A stretch of 64,000 bases of DNA, taken from assembly GCA_964007475.1 (NCBI GenBank), contig OZ023274.1, positions 101,975,372 to 102,039,371 of the forward strand. Reading direction: 5' to 3'. Positions 34,492-47,657 of the stretch are shown here, one piece after another. Source of the stretch: Hybos culiciformis. Its lineage: Eukaryota; Arthropoda; Insecta; Diptera; Hybotidae. The notes below the pieces were generated by a model that had not been told where the DNA came from, did not search any database, and saw only the letters and a program-made list of their open reading frames with translations. The position numbers and the translations under genes are program-made. Every line of letters begins with the position of its first letter. Position 1 is the first letter of the stretch.

Positions 34492-34940
34492 ATGCAAGAC
34501 GACCCAGAAGTTCGTACAAGACCTTTTAATAAATATTATTCCCAACGATTTTCACTTTGTGTTTTAGACATATTAAGAAAATTACAAAATGAATTACAAG
34601 AATTTGATAATGGTATTTGGATAACGGATATAATAAGACATGTTGCAGAAGAGTAAGAAAATTTTTTAGAAGTTAAATGAGTTTAAATGCTATAAAAGGA
34701 TGTATTTGTATATAAGAAATTATTATTAATTTTTTTATTTGTTGCAGGGACTTTGCAGACGGTGATGTTAGTTCCCAAGTTGAGACAACACTTTGTGCAT
34801 TAGAAAATTGTGGATTTGTAAGAAAATGTACCGGAGATAGATATAAAACTTTGGGTCCATTTGCTAGACTAAATATAGCTAAAGGTCCAAAACACAAAAT
34901 AAGAACTTGGGATAGAATTGAATCTCAAATTTTACATTAA
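34492..34940 (+). CDS. Two-exon small-protein gene, copy A (intact)
   Basis: Exon 1 is 34492-34652 and exon 2 is 34748-34940. The donor is GA|GTAAGA and the acceptor TTGCAG|GGA. The exons join in phase to 117 residues. The start is the first ATG after a T-rich leader and is conserved in copy B. The protein has a basic N-terminus (NKYYSQRFS), a helical stretch (SLCVLDILRKLQ...), a second helix, then DGDVSSQVETTL and FVRKCTGDRYKTLG. The order of helices followed by a VS...AL.xL...GFVRK...RYK hairpin looks like a winged helix. I recall similar small fly proteins annotated as DUF4777, but that is memory, not a search. AATAAA lies at 35044-35049. A diverged, truncated duplicate lies 3.5 kb downstream. 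The function is unknown. Confidence 0.8.
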
Positions 34941-36585
34941 TTTTTTTTAATTTAATTTTCTCATTGCGGAAAAAATATAGTTAAATCTAAATTTAATTAA
35001 GATGAAGTGGATTATTTTTTGTAGAAAAAAAAAAAAAAAAATCAATAAATCAAAGAATAAGAAAATCTAAGCTGTCATATCATTATTTTAAGAATTAATT
35101 TAGAGATTTAAAATAATAAAAATATTATAATGATACAATGTAATAAATTTATTTTAATCTTAATGATTCAGACAATCGGGAAAGAACGTTTTCGTGAATT
35201 TAAAAAACTTTAAAAAATAGCTTAAAACATATTTAAAATATAAATTGTTTCATTATATAACAAATTGATTAATTTTGCATATAAATATATCTAGTTATAA
35301 GTATATATATTGTACCTATGTGTACATATTTTTTTTATAATATTTTATTATATTTTCAATACTAATTTTTTCTTTTAAATTGAATTCCATTACATATTTC
35401 TGAAAATTTTTCTCCCAGAACAAATTTTATTATAATAATATAGGATATAACAAACTTAGGATATATAACAGACTTATTCGATTTTATTCGATTTTAGTTA
35501 AGAATCACTGTATAGTTGTGAACTAATTAATATTACGGCAACTGGACTAAGAAAGAATATTTTAAAGACACCTACTGAATCGATTGGAATATGCTCTTTT
35601 TATTCTAAATTATAATTTAGGTAAGACTTTGCCATTAATGACATTAATTCGATAAAGAGAATCTTTTATGCGATTATTCTATGTAATTCCAATATATAAT
35701 TTTTACTGAATATATAATATATAAGCTCCAGTTAAGTTCACTTAAGTTCTCTATATCCTTTTATATTTTCTAACAAATTTTTTTTTTTTCATAAAACAAT
35801 ACCTTTTCTGTGATTAAATTAAACCTCGAAGTATATATAACTGAAAATTGTTGTAGGTATTAAAAAAGTTTACAATGGATTATCTGATTTTTTGAATTAA
35901 AATTTTATAACAAAAACGCGACGCTTTTTCTCATATTGTACCTACATGAATTTCCAGATTTATAAAGGACACCAACAAAAAAAAAAAAATAAAAAAAAAA
36001 CATGTACATAAATTTTCTGAGCTTGCACAAAAAAAGTACCAAAAAAAAATTTTTAAAACGGGCAAAACCACGTTGAAATTAATTCATTGTAGATAACACA
36101 CAAATTTTTGGAACCTAAATAAAAGTTCCTTGTTTAAAAAAAAAAAGAGAAAAAAAAAAACTGTTTTCTACTTTTTGTTGCTTTCAACGATGCAGTTTCC
36201 TGAATAGAAAACATCCGGTATAAATTTTAACGATTTAAATTTACTATGTTGTAAAATGGTTCTATTTATATATATACACTTTTATATGCACTGTATACAT
36301 TTTACACATATGTACATACATTTGAAGAGACTTTAATACTATCCACATATATAGAAAACATAATTAAACATTTATAGAAAATGACTTATCAATAGGTTTA
36401 GATTATGAATATGTTATACATACATATATATTTGAATCAAGAAAAAAATATAGGGATGTTTAATTAGGCGCCGATCTAGAGTTCATCATCACTATAGATT
36501 TATTTCTTATTGAAAGCTTAATTTACACAATCGTTGTTGAGTCATTTTTGTTCAGTGTTAGATCCCTATTCCAACAATTTTCATA
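34941..36585. other. AT-rich spacer
   Basis: It starts with the 3' untranslated region of the preceding gene (AATAAA at 35044-35049). Beyond that I see no supportable gene. Confidence 0.5.
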
Positions 36586-36593
36586 CTCTAGTT

Positions 36594-37067
36594 CAGTGGT
36601 GCCCAATCTTTTATAGCCACGGGCCATTTCAAAACAAAAAAAAATCAGAGGGTTTGGGGCCAAATATTAAAAAATCATTCTTTCAACTTGGCCCAACATA
36701 TTACAAATTTTAATATTTAAAAAAAAAAAATATTGAAAAAATTAAAAAGAACAAAATTTTATTACAAATTCTACGTTTGTTGTTCATTCCGGTGATTTTA
36801 GTTCACTATAATTCAGTTAAAAATATAGGCACTTCACAACTATGTTAATTATAATGTGTCAATATATATTTTTTTCCTGTTTAAGAATTATTACTGTACG
36901 AAATAAAAAATAAATATAAACAAATTATAAGAAAACTTTTATTTTATATTTTTTTTAAATTCTAAAAAGAAATTTGTAGATATATTAATCATAAAATTCA
37001 AAACAGGCCAGATAAAAATGCTTATGGGGCCGTAAGTGGCCCACGGGCCGTAGTTTGGGCACCACTG
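36594..37067. mobile_element. hAT-like non-autonomous element with 8-bp duplication
   Basis: The ends are CAGTGGTGCCCAA and TTGGGCACCACTG, a perfect 13-bp inverted repeat, extended imperfectly by GCCACGGGCC against GGCCCACGGGCC. The element is flanked by an exact 8-bp direct repeat CTCTAGTT (36586-36593 and 37068-37075). An 8-bp duplication with CAGTGGT termini is typical of hAT elements, and TA in its centre fits the Buster subgroup. At 474 bp with no frame, it is a miniature element. Confidence 0.9.
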
Positions 37068-37075
37068 CTCTAGTT

Positions 37076-38033
37076 AATTACAATTATTTTTATGCCAAAT
37101 TTCCCAATTATGACATAATATTGAATATCATTAGAAAAATAAAAACTAAGTATCTATTTTTTGACCTTATACACGCTAAAGTGAAATTTTCCTGCTAAAA
37201 AGAAACGTGATGTGATGATCATCTTGCCTACACTATCATATCTTTAAATTGCTTTAAATTAAATTGAAAATTATGAATAGAAAAAAGAAAATAGATCAAA
37301 AATATAAAAAAGAAAAACTTTTTCACATTTTTTCAATGATAAATTTTGGTAACCGTAAAATATGGAAGAAAATTTATTATATAGCTTGTTTTTTTTTTTT
37401 TTTTGCAAAATAAAAAGATATATCATTCAATTTATAATAATAATAATTTTTTTTTTGTACATTTTCTTATTATTGCTCGAAAAAAAAAAAAAAGTACAAA
37501 AATTTTCAAATAAAATATATTGTCTGGGATTTTGAACACCTGGAATATTGCTTCAGGATGCCAAACAAGTTAAGATTTAGATAGATTCTATACTATGAAA
37601 ATGAAAAATATGTACATAAATTGCCTAATTTTTTGTCACTTGATACAAAAAAAATTTATTAATAATGAATAACATCAATTTTATTTTGGAAAACAAGTTC
37701 AATGCGTGGTTGACCATAATTCCTAGGCTTAATCACTCAGTCAGCTCACTTAATTATTTTGCAATATAAGTCGATTCATTCTAATGAAAGATATTTTCTG
37801 CTCAGTACGCACGATTTTCTTATTTCCTTTTCATTTTATTACGAAATAATAATTAAATATTCATTTAATATCTATGCTTGCATTTTGAATTTATGAATCG
37901 AGCATTAAATTGAATTTTCATTTACAAAAAAAATATACATCTAGATACCTATACATTATATATTTGTTTAAAAAAATTTTTATAATATTAGGGCGTGAAT
38001 AATTTTGTGTTATTTTCAGAAAAAAAACGAAAA
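37076..38033. other. AT-rich spacer with a duplicated upstream region
   Basis: I see no gene. The last 130 bases or so match the region upstream of 34492 in several blocks, such as ATCTAGATAC, a TTTTCATT stretch followed by A-rich sequence, and TAATTT(C/T)GTGTTATTTT. This shows that the downstream gene copy was duplicated with its promoter-proximal DNA. A TGTTATTTTCAG just before the ATG could be a 5'-UTR splice acceptor. Confidence 0.5.
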
Positions 38034-38379
38034 ATGCAAGCCGACACAAAAGTTCGTGTAAGAAGTTCTAACAAATATTACTCTCAACGATTTTCACTTT
38101 GTGTTTTAGACATATTAAGAATGTTGCAAAATAAATTACAAGAATTTAAAAATGGTATCTCGATGTTTGATATAATAACCGAAGTTAAAAAAGGGTAATT
38201 AAGTTTTTTTTTTAAGTGAAACTTTTATTTAAAGAATTTTATTGGTTTTTTGCAGGGACTTTTCCGATGGTGATGTTAGTACTCAAGTTGCGACAGCACT
38301 TTCTGAATTAGAAAATTCAGGCTTCGTAAGAAAATGTGATGATGACAGATATAAAACTTTGAGTTGTTTGTTAGATTAA
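38034..38379 (+). CDS. Two-exon small-protein gene, copy B (C-terminally truncated)
   Basis: Exon 1 is 38034-38194, the same 161-nt length and phase as copy A. Exon 2 is 38256-38379. The donor is GG|GTAATT and the acceptor TTGCAG|GGA. The product is 94 residues against 117 in copy A. The proteins align throughout, with the same YYSQRFSLCVLDILR block, DGDVS and GFVRKC...DRYKTL. After RYKTL a one-base deletion relative to copy A shifts the frame and gives an early TAA at 38377. The homologous downstream bases (TTAGATTAAATACTGCT against CTAGACTAAATATAGCT) are still recognisable. The winged-helix-like core is complete, so it may still be functional or may be decaying. AATAAA lies at 38483-38488. 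Confidence 0.7.
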
Positions 38380-40780
38380 ATACTGCTGAGGTTGGTGGAA
38401 AATGACAGAATAATTTTATTATTAGAGATGCTAACTTACTATGTAACTTACTTACTAGCTCGACCAATCTCATGTCTATTACAATAAAATAGTAATAATA
38501 TTTATATTATATTTACATATTTTACAAACAAATTAAAGAATAAACAATTAAATAAATAAATTTAGCGAACTTTTATTTTCTTTTATGCCAGTATAAAAAA
38601 TTGATTTAATTCAAATTATACGAACAAATGTTCCAATTTCAATATTAGGGCCGTTTTCACCGAATAAACTTAAATATATTCAAGTTTTGGTTAAGTATAC
38701 AAAGTCATACTTCACAATTTGCACAATTTGCAATTCATGAGAAATTTAAATGAGAAATCATTATTAATTATTATTTTTTGTAAGAAACTTTCTTAAATTT
38801 AAGCTTAACTTTAAATTAAATTAAGCATAGTGTAGCTTTTATGTTTAATTGGTGCTCTTAGTTATATAAAATTAATTTAAGGACTTAAGGATCTTGTTAT
38901 TATTATAAGCATAAGTAAAAGTTTATATTTTATATTTCATAAAATTAAATTAATAAAATTACTGCCAAATATTTACAAAATTTTAAGGTATTTATAAATT
39001 ATTAATGTCCAAAAAATTTCGAAAATTTCAATAATGATTTATAAAGTGTATTGAATTATATTTTAAATTTTGTTAACACTACTAAACATAATTTTTATGT
39101 ATCAATGACTAAAATATGTATACATTTTGTACAAAAAGTTATATACAAATTTGATTAATTCATGTTTTGGTCTTACATTGAAAACCCACTACATGTATGC
39201 TTTAATTTTTAATTAGAATATGTTCAATCATATTGAAAGACAAAATTTACAGAAGTTTTGTATGTAAATATCTTTTATATTAACTATATACTTATATTAT
39301 AGTAATATACTTGAAAACATGTTTAATTTAATTAGTTATAAATTTACACAATAACACTTAAAATCAAAGAATATGTTCTACATGCTGTATATGTATGTAT
39401 TTTTTTTGTTATTTAATATCATTAATATAAATTGCTATTCTGAAAATTATGCAATTATAAGAATTCTTAATAATTTTTTGTAAGAAAAATGTTATTTCAT
39501 CAGGGATACAAATAGGGCTATAAGGTTATTAGGTCAATAATGTTTATTTTTTTTCACAAAAATAAAACAAAGTTAATAAGAATGAAATTTATTTTACCTT
39601 TTTTATATGTAACTCAGTAAGTTTTAGAATAAGATAGAATTGTTAACTATATGATAAAACATAACATCTATTGAATTAATGGGTTCAGTTTCTCAAGAAA
39701 TAGTCTTTCTAGGTATATGGTCACTTTCTTGGTTTAAATAGCTAGGGAAACCAGGGAAAATTTCAGGGATCGCGATAGGCAACAAATTCAAAATTTTTAG
39801 TATTTGGAAACCTAAAACAGCTTTGTATCGCAACCAAGAACACAATAATATTTCTCCAAATTTTTTATTTTTATTTGTTTAAAAGATAATTAATTTATTT
39901 GCTATAATCGCACTACTCACACTGCTTGTATAGTAATTTAAAAAAATTAAAAATCTTTCTTGAAACTTAGTTTCCATTCATTAATACGGAAGTAAACATT
40001 AATAATATTTTCTATATAGACCTATATTATTTCACATTTCTAATATGTTAATTTTATAAAGGAAAGAAAGAAAAAATTATTTTTTTCTTTTTGTTTATTT
40101 CAATTTAAGATGTAATCTCCTTTTTGGGAAGAAAAATCAACTAATAAAGATTAATAAAATTTATGAATATAATTTGTGGTCTTAATTAAAGTATTTATTC
40201 AAAAATAATTTAATTTATTTCAATTTATACTTATAATAGTTGATTTTAATCCACATTGTAATCTGTTGTATTATATTTCTGGTGTGTGTGTATTATGTTT
40301 TTTGAACATATTTTACATATAATATTATATATTCATAAATATAAGTGAAGTAATATATATTGTATAAATATCTTACGTATACATGTATGTATTAAAATTG
40401 AAAATGTTAAATCTACCATAAAAGGTTTTCATCAAAATAAGATTAAAAATATTTTATTCGAAACACAGTATAATATGTATATAAGTACATATTTATATAT
40501 TTAGTAAAAAAAGGTCAATGGTACCATTAAAATTAATCTGTGGTTTAAATATTAAAATTTCCTGTATTATTCTTTTAATAAATTGTTATTTGAAGAAGCA
40601 AAATATATATCTTATTTAATTTTATTATGTATGTTTGATTATCATAGGTACAACATAATTTTTGTGTTATTGGGATAGAGAATTTTTTTTTTAAAGACAT
40701 TATTTAACTTATCAATCTTATTTTTTTAATCTCACAATCATAATTAAAATTTTCTTGGTTTTTTTTTTTGTGATAAATAA
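38380..40780. other. AT-rich non-coding stretch
   Basis: I see no supportable gene and no open frame over 60 codons. Confidence 0.55.
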
Positions 40781-41248
40781 CACTGGCCTACAAAAAAAAA
40801 TGTTTGTATTCGTGCAGCTCTGTTCGCATCTGTAGTCGGTAAAATAGTTAGTATGAACTACATTGCTGCTACTAGATGTCAGCTGACAGCTCTGGTTTAC
40901 CTACAATTCTTATTTCAAATTTTTTACGGTTTTATTCAAAATCTGTCCATGTTATAACTACTTTTATGACATTAATCGTATAAATTTATGATGGCAAGTA
41001 AGTCAAGAAGTTGCATTAACGATCCTGATATGTTTTGTTACATATGCGGTGAGTATATAATGAAAGATCAACGGAAACCGTTTAATGACACGGTAATTCG
41101 CTTGTATTCTGTATTTTTTGGTATTGAAATTGGCAATCATGAACAAGAGCTAATATGAAAAATGTAACTAGTTTTCTTGTATCAGCTCACAAAATATACC
41201 CAAAATTAGGTCTAAAATCTTAGGCACCAAAATGAGTGTAGGCCAGTG
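40781..41248 (+). mobile_element. Non-autonomous DNA transposon, copy 2 (CACTGGCCTACA termini)
   Basis: This is the inverted counterpart of 6739-7208. It opens CACTGGCCTACA and closes TGTAGGCCAGTG, flanked by TAA on both sides. It contains a 56-codon frame at 40988-41158 that looks like the beginning of a transposon protein. Scattered substitutions separate the two copies, so they are not recent siblings of each other. Confidence 0.88.
40988..41158 (+). pseudogene. Truncated N-terminus of a transposon protein with a CxxC motif
   Basis: ATG 40988, followed by a second ATG at 40991, opens a 56-residue frame. It reads MASKSRSCIND soon after the start, then FCYICGEY, a basic QRKPF patch and a YSVFFGIEIG segment before TGA. 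Similar starts (a CYICG finger, QRK, then LYFG-like) occur in many arthropod repeat-associated proteins that I have seen, where a much longer protein with more cysteines and histidines follows. Here the frame runs straight into the element end, so the element is an internal-deletion derivative. In the copy at 6739-7208 the frame is broken after about 25 codons. Confidence 0.6.
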
Positions 41249-44200
41249 TAATGCAACAAACTACAGAAGTAATTTTGTAGACTGGCTTATTAGAATGAAA
41301 AAACACGATTTTTTTATTTATTTACTGAAAATTTTTATGTTATTATATTATAACATCGTAATATAATATTACATAAATATTTTACATTTATTTGTGAGAG
41401 ATAACTAATAAATTACACCTAATAATAAATAATGATAATAATAATAGTAATAAAAGTAATTTTTTTCAATTATGTTCAAACTCTATAATTGTTATACTTA
41501 AATAAAGATAATTTAAGTATTTGTGATAAACTATAATTTTCTTAGGAAACTATATACAAAAGATAGTCTTTAATGTATGTAAGAATTTGTTGATCAAATT
41601 TATTTAATATAATTTTTTATGAAATCTTTTAATTTTTTTTGCAAACTTATTTTTCTCCTTCAGGATTGATTGATCAAATCTTATATGTATAATGTAAAGA
41701 TATATATAAAGAAAAAGTAGAATTCTGTCTTAAGTAAATATTTTAGAAATAAATCAAATTCTTAAATGTGTATAAAAAAAGAAAAAAATAACATATGTAC
41801 TTGAAAATGTTCACACATCAAGAGACTTAAGAATGGAGTGAATTAAAAATTATGATACTGATAGTAATCAAATTTGAAATTTTTTTAAATTTAATTTATA
41901 GAGTTTATCCATTTTTTTTGGAATTTATAGAATTATTTCTAGGCCACACTGTCTAGAATTTTTGTCCTTTTTTAATTTTATTTTCGAAGGTGAAATTCCA
42001 TATTGCTGAAGTTCAAACTACCCAAAAACATCAATTCCGTGATATCAAAAATAAACATTATTAAAAATATTTTATGAAATTTAATATTTATTTTGAACCA
42101 CTCAAAAAAAAAATTGGAAAACGGCGACACCTAGAAGAAATTTTATTTTTTTTTTTCCAACTTAAATCCACATTATAATGTTTTTAATATATAAATATAT
42201 AAAAAAAATTACAAATAAACTAAAGAGAAAACAAAATATTTTCGATTCATTCTAATGAAAGATAAATGTAACAAGAGCAGATAGAAAAAAGAAATATAAA
42301 TAAATGTTTTATTTTTACAATTTTGATTATTTGTCTTTTTTCTTATTGTATTAAAAAGGATCTGATTTATTACACCTACGAGAATTCAAATGGATTTTTC
42401 CGTTGTTAAACCAATTTTTATTTTTGTATTTTTTTTTTCTATATTTGCTACAAAATAAAATTTAGAACATTTTTGCTAACATTATTTCTCTGGCTTACTA
42501 AAAAAAAAAAATATAGAATTCTTGTTTGTGAACATTTGAGCATTTTCAATTTCAATTTCAATTAGATAAAAAATTACCTTGAAAGTTGAACAAAAAAAAA
42601 ACGAAAGTGTTATATTCTTATTGCATAATTTAAGGCAAAAAAAATATTGTGATTTATAATGTAATACATATTCTGTTTATAAATTTGTATATAATATAAT
42701 TTAGCTTTTTTTTTAAAACAGAGTTAGTTACATGGAAATAAAGTTAAGATAACCATGTGAGTGTGTTGATTAGAGCTATTAAGATTTATACAAATTCATG
42801 AACTTTATATAGCCCTACTATCCTATCATCCTTGACGTACCCTTCTATGAAAATAGATTAAATCGGGGTAAAAAAGACAAATAAATTGGTTGATTTCTAC
42901 CCCTTCTGAGTAAATCGGGGTAAAAATAGACGAAAAAATTGGTTGACAATCAAATTTGATTTTACATCCAAATTGTGTGCGTCCCAAAAAATAAGTGCAA
43001 ATTGAGACTGATAAAATTGGATGTAGCCATTATTTGTCTACAGCAAAATATTAAGAATAATATAAATATATAAAATTCCTGTTCGAAGTTAAAATTTATG
43101 TGCCTACTCTAGTAGCTACTGTGTATTTACATCGATTTCATTGCATTTAATTTGGCTTTGCACTTTAGAAACTTTTTTTTTTCTTTTTAAAGGTTTCAGA
43201 GGCTATAACTATCCTTTAAAAAAAAAAAACTTTTAACATTATTATTTACATTTTTCTTTGTGTTGATTTTTCAAAAAAAAAAGTTTTTCTATTTCATTTG
43301 AGATGTTAGATAATTTTTCTAAAATTTTTTCCTTGATTCTTTTGTTAAAACCAACAAGAAAATAGATTAAGCACAGATAAAAATGTTACTAAATACGGAA
43401 TCTTGATATGAAAAAAAAAAAAAAATAATTCCATTTTTTTTTTTTTTGTTATTCTAGTGAGCTTTTAGGAAATTTAAAAGGAATAAAGAATCCCAGATTT
43501 TGTCAAGGGTTCATTTTTTTTTTGGAAAATTACTCCCCATTGTGATATCAGAGAAAATTGTGTAAAATCTGATGGACTATATTATATATTTTAGATTTGC
43601 TTTATTTTTGTTTTTTTTTTTATTTTTAATGGTCTAATCTCTGATTTTGGTAGTAAATATTGTAACAATATTTTATAGTTGAAGTTTCTAATGATGAATA
43701 TTATAATATTAGTGATTGTAATAATATGAAATACTGCATTGGATATCTATAATACTAAAAGTTGTTTTCGTATGGACTTATGTCAACCAACATACTGGAT
43801 ACAGCATAATGTCTTTATTCTCTCAGCTAAAACTAGTTTTAAGTGTTATTTTAGTTTTGGCCACTAACAACTACATGGTGTATAACATCTGGTGTATAAG
43901 TATAATAAGTACATGGCTGAGAAAGATCGCAGGCGCGTTGATCTGTAGTAGGTTGTACTATTATAACTAATTTTGTATAAAAACTCATTATTAATAGTTT
44001 AACTATGCACTTCTATGTCAATCATTATAAATTTTCTTACCTACGAAGGATTGAAAAATACAAACTTATGTTATCAATAAATATTGTAACAAATCCAGGC
44101 CCAGAATATATATTTACTTGTCATTTTATTGAACTTCGAATTTTTATTAATTTTCGAATATTGTATTTTTTTACCCTAGAAAACTAAACGCATTCTGTAA

Positions 44201-45297
44201 TTTATTTTTTTTATTGATAAATTTAAGAGTGTTGTTATTCCTTATCTTTTTTGCTTTTCATTATTTTAATGATATGTCTCTGGACTGAGATTGACATCAA
44301 GTGATTATTTCTTTTCAAACAAAAGTTGTTTTTTCTTTTTTTTTAACTTCTTAAAGTAGTCTCCTATTTTTCAAACGGGAATTTATTTCAAATTAAATCA
44401 ATATACAATATATATATATAAATGTTTGTGAACATTGAACATGTATACATTTTATTTTTCAGTTGAGCGTTAGACCATAAAGTTAATATAGAGTTCGGAA
44501 TAGATAGTATAGGTACGTAATGAATATTATTTTAGTTATTTTATTTTAACTGTATTTAGAATGTATAATGTGTATATTTATATGCAAATAAAATAATTAT
44601 ACTTTGAATTTGAACTAGGTAAAAGAGATTTAAAATGATTTTAAATTCAAAAAAAAAAATCATTAATACGTTAAATGTGTTTTTTATCAAATTATAAACT
44701 CAAAAATTGTCTTATATTATTTTAAAGCGTGGTAACCGTGAGTCTGACCGATTTTCCTAAGGCGACCCAATGCCATCGTATTCGTGATGGAATTATCTTT
44801 ATTTTGATATTTTGATAATTCACTGGATATGGTTAGGAAACCCATTAGTGATATCTTTGTGTTCGAAAAAAAATCAACTTTCATTAGAACAACCATACTG
44901 TGTGATCTTAGAAGGGATCTTGTATTATAATTTTATTCAAATTAAAAAAATATATTCCTTCCCCATTAAATAAAACTAAAATTCATACAAAAACTGAATA
45001 TAGAAAAGGGGTTGCAAATACACAATTTTCTTTGCATTCCAAAATAATCTGCATGCATATGCAGATGAACAATGTTATAAGTTGACTTAAATAATATATA
45101 TTTTATAATAATATGATTATGTTAATGCTACTATTATAATAGCTGAATATATATTATATAAAATTTATAATTAATAGATTTAGATACTAATTCAACCATA
45201 ATTTTATTTTATATTACGTACAATAATGTACTTAAAAATTTTAATAAAATAGTGAGTTTTATTTCATGATCCTTAGTTTGTCATTCATTTGGGTTTT

Positions 45298-45329
<32 letters not shown>

Positions 45330-47657
45330 CTATTTAATATGTACAAAATGTTAAATGTACACATTATTTTAAAGTCTTAAGTGTTTGCCTCCTTGTGAAA
45401 ATATTTAATCCTTTTTTTTTTGTTTTTTTTTTTTTTTCTTCATTCTTCTGTATTTGCACAAAAGTGTGAATGCGGGCAACAAGCGTGTAAATTTATTTCA
45501 AAGATTTTTCCTTTTCAAAATTATATATATATATAAATTTTATATTTTATATAATTGTAGTATATGCATGCATGTATGTATTTGTTTGATGTTAAATTAA
45601 AAAAATATATATTTATATATAGGAGATTTTTAAATTCTTTTATCAAACAAAAGCTTTTAACTATAACAACTGCTTAAGTTTCTGTGTAAACATTTGAACA
45701 AATGTTACACAAAATTACAGAATAATGCTTATAAAAGTAATTAGAGAATTTTGTAAATCTATGGTTGTCAAATATAATACGTTTATCTCGATACAATATA
45801 AAAGTTTGTTATATATAATAGTAATAATCATATCATCATATTACAAATATGAATATACCATTATAATTGAAATAGTTTTTCAGAAGTAAGTTGTTAATTC
45901 AATAATACGGTCAATTGTGGTGATTCAACCACATAAGATTTCTTTGGAATATTATACAAGAATGTAAAAGGCACTGATATTCTAAGATAAGATGACGCAT
46001 TGATTCAAAAAAATTTCTATCGACTCGTATGTGTCAAATTAAATGAATAGTAACAATATCTCCATTTTTATTCCCTGCTAAATGTATCCTTTTTGTCAAA
46101 TTGCTAAATTACTTAAGTTGTGATAATTCTGTCTAACATTTGTGTATACAATTGTTGAAAAACAAAAATTCCTGCAAAAAGGTAAAGAATAAAAATTCCC
46201 AAAAAATACAAGATTATCTTATTTCACTCAAACTGAAAAGCTTTATATACAATAAACATTTTTTTTGAGCATCTTAAAAAAAATTATTCGAATATCTTGT
46301 TAACATCATAAAGAATAGAGATTTTGTTTACACCAAAAAAATTTATACTAAAAACTTGCATTTTATTTTACATCTATATATGAAATGCTCTCTAACCAAA
46401 GAATTGTGTTTGGTTTTAAGGAAAAATAAATAAATTTTTATAATTCAAATTAATTTGTGAATAGTCCTTGTAATAGTTTCTAAAAATTTATAGAAGTAAT
46501 TATTTTTTTCTATATTGAAAAAAATAATGTCTGCAATTTAATGCTACTTCCCCTTCATAGTACTTTATGATCAAGACATCCGTCTTCACATGAAAATCTT
46601 AATTTTCGACAATATATTTAAAGAAACTTGACTTTTTAAATTTTTATGCACAAAATTTGCAAAATTACCAATTTCAATAATTTTTTTTTTCTAAATTTTT
46701 AATTGCAGTTCACTAAATTTTTGACCAATATAACATACAAACATAAAAATAGATTTTTTTTAATTTTATGAAAATGATTGCACCTCATAGAGAAAATTTT
46801 TGCACACAACGAACTAAGGATGCCACTTGAAATAACATTCTGGAAGCATATCGTATATTATAAAAGTTGAAAAAACATTTTTATGATACAATTGCACTGT
46901 AATAATGGTAACCAGTGTTAATGGTGGTTGTTTGTTGTTTTTTTTTTTTTTTTTTCAAAAGCCACAAAATAACGTTGGAAACATAAAATATATACAAATG
47001 TACATGTACATGAATAGAAAAAAATAAAAATATTAAATGCAATATTTGAAAAATATCTTCTCTTTTGTTTCATTTACAGATTTTTCAATGTTTTGGGTTA
47101 GTTACATGTTGGGAAAAAAAAGGTATTTACATTGAAAGTATGCCACTCCAAAAAATACCAACAATTTTTTGAAGTTTTATAGACTTAAGGACTTGCTTAA
47201 AATTAAAAACTTTTTTATTGAATACTTTTTTAGTTAGTTAATATAAATTCATTGAGAATAATATTGTTTTGGTAACAAAATTATTGCACAAAATTTGTGG
47301 TACACACAGTGTTATAATATAATTAAAATTAAAAGCAATAATGAAATATATATACGTTATTTTGTGTTGGAAAATCTTGTTTTTTTTTGGGGGAAATGAT
47401 TTTTTTTTTGCTTCTTTAATACTTGACCCGAAGATCCGATACTGTGAACCACTATATAAACACATTGCAACAACAAAATCAAGATTGAAAGAATTCTAAG
47501 ACAGATAGACCAAAAATAATAAAAGTTTTATGGCTTTCACTATAAATCCGAGTCAAATTTGAATTATAATAAATAAAATAAAATAAAAAATGCATACAAA
47601 TATAGTGCTTTTACTACCAATTTAAAATTTTTATTCTCGAGATAATTATTTATTATG
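41249..47657. other. AT-rich non-coding stretch
   Basis: I see no supportable gene. A 60-codon frame at 44005-44187 contains an NPGP motif but has no other support. A short tandem repeat lies at 42859-42946 and a TTTTC-type simple repeat near 45297-45327. Confidence 0.5.
42859..42946. repeat. Two-copy tandem repeat
   Basis: TAAATCGGGGTAAAAA starts copies at 42859-42893 and 42911-42946. Both end in AAATTGGTTGA or AAAATTGGTTGA, and both follow a CCCTTCT phrase. The period is about 52 bp. Confidence 0.65.

Noticed and set aside
44005..44187. Possible 2A-like ribosome-skipping motif (TNPGPEY preceded by LMLSINIV)
   Set aside because: NPGP is present but the conserved acidic D-x-E before it is missing. 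The frame is only 60 codons, and no retroelement or viral domain surrounds it. A chance match is more likely.
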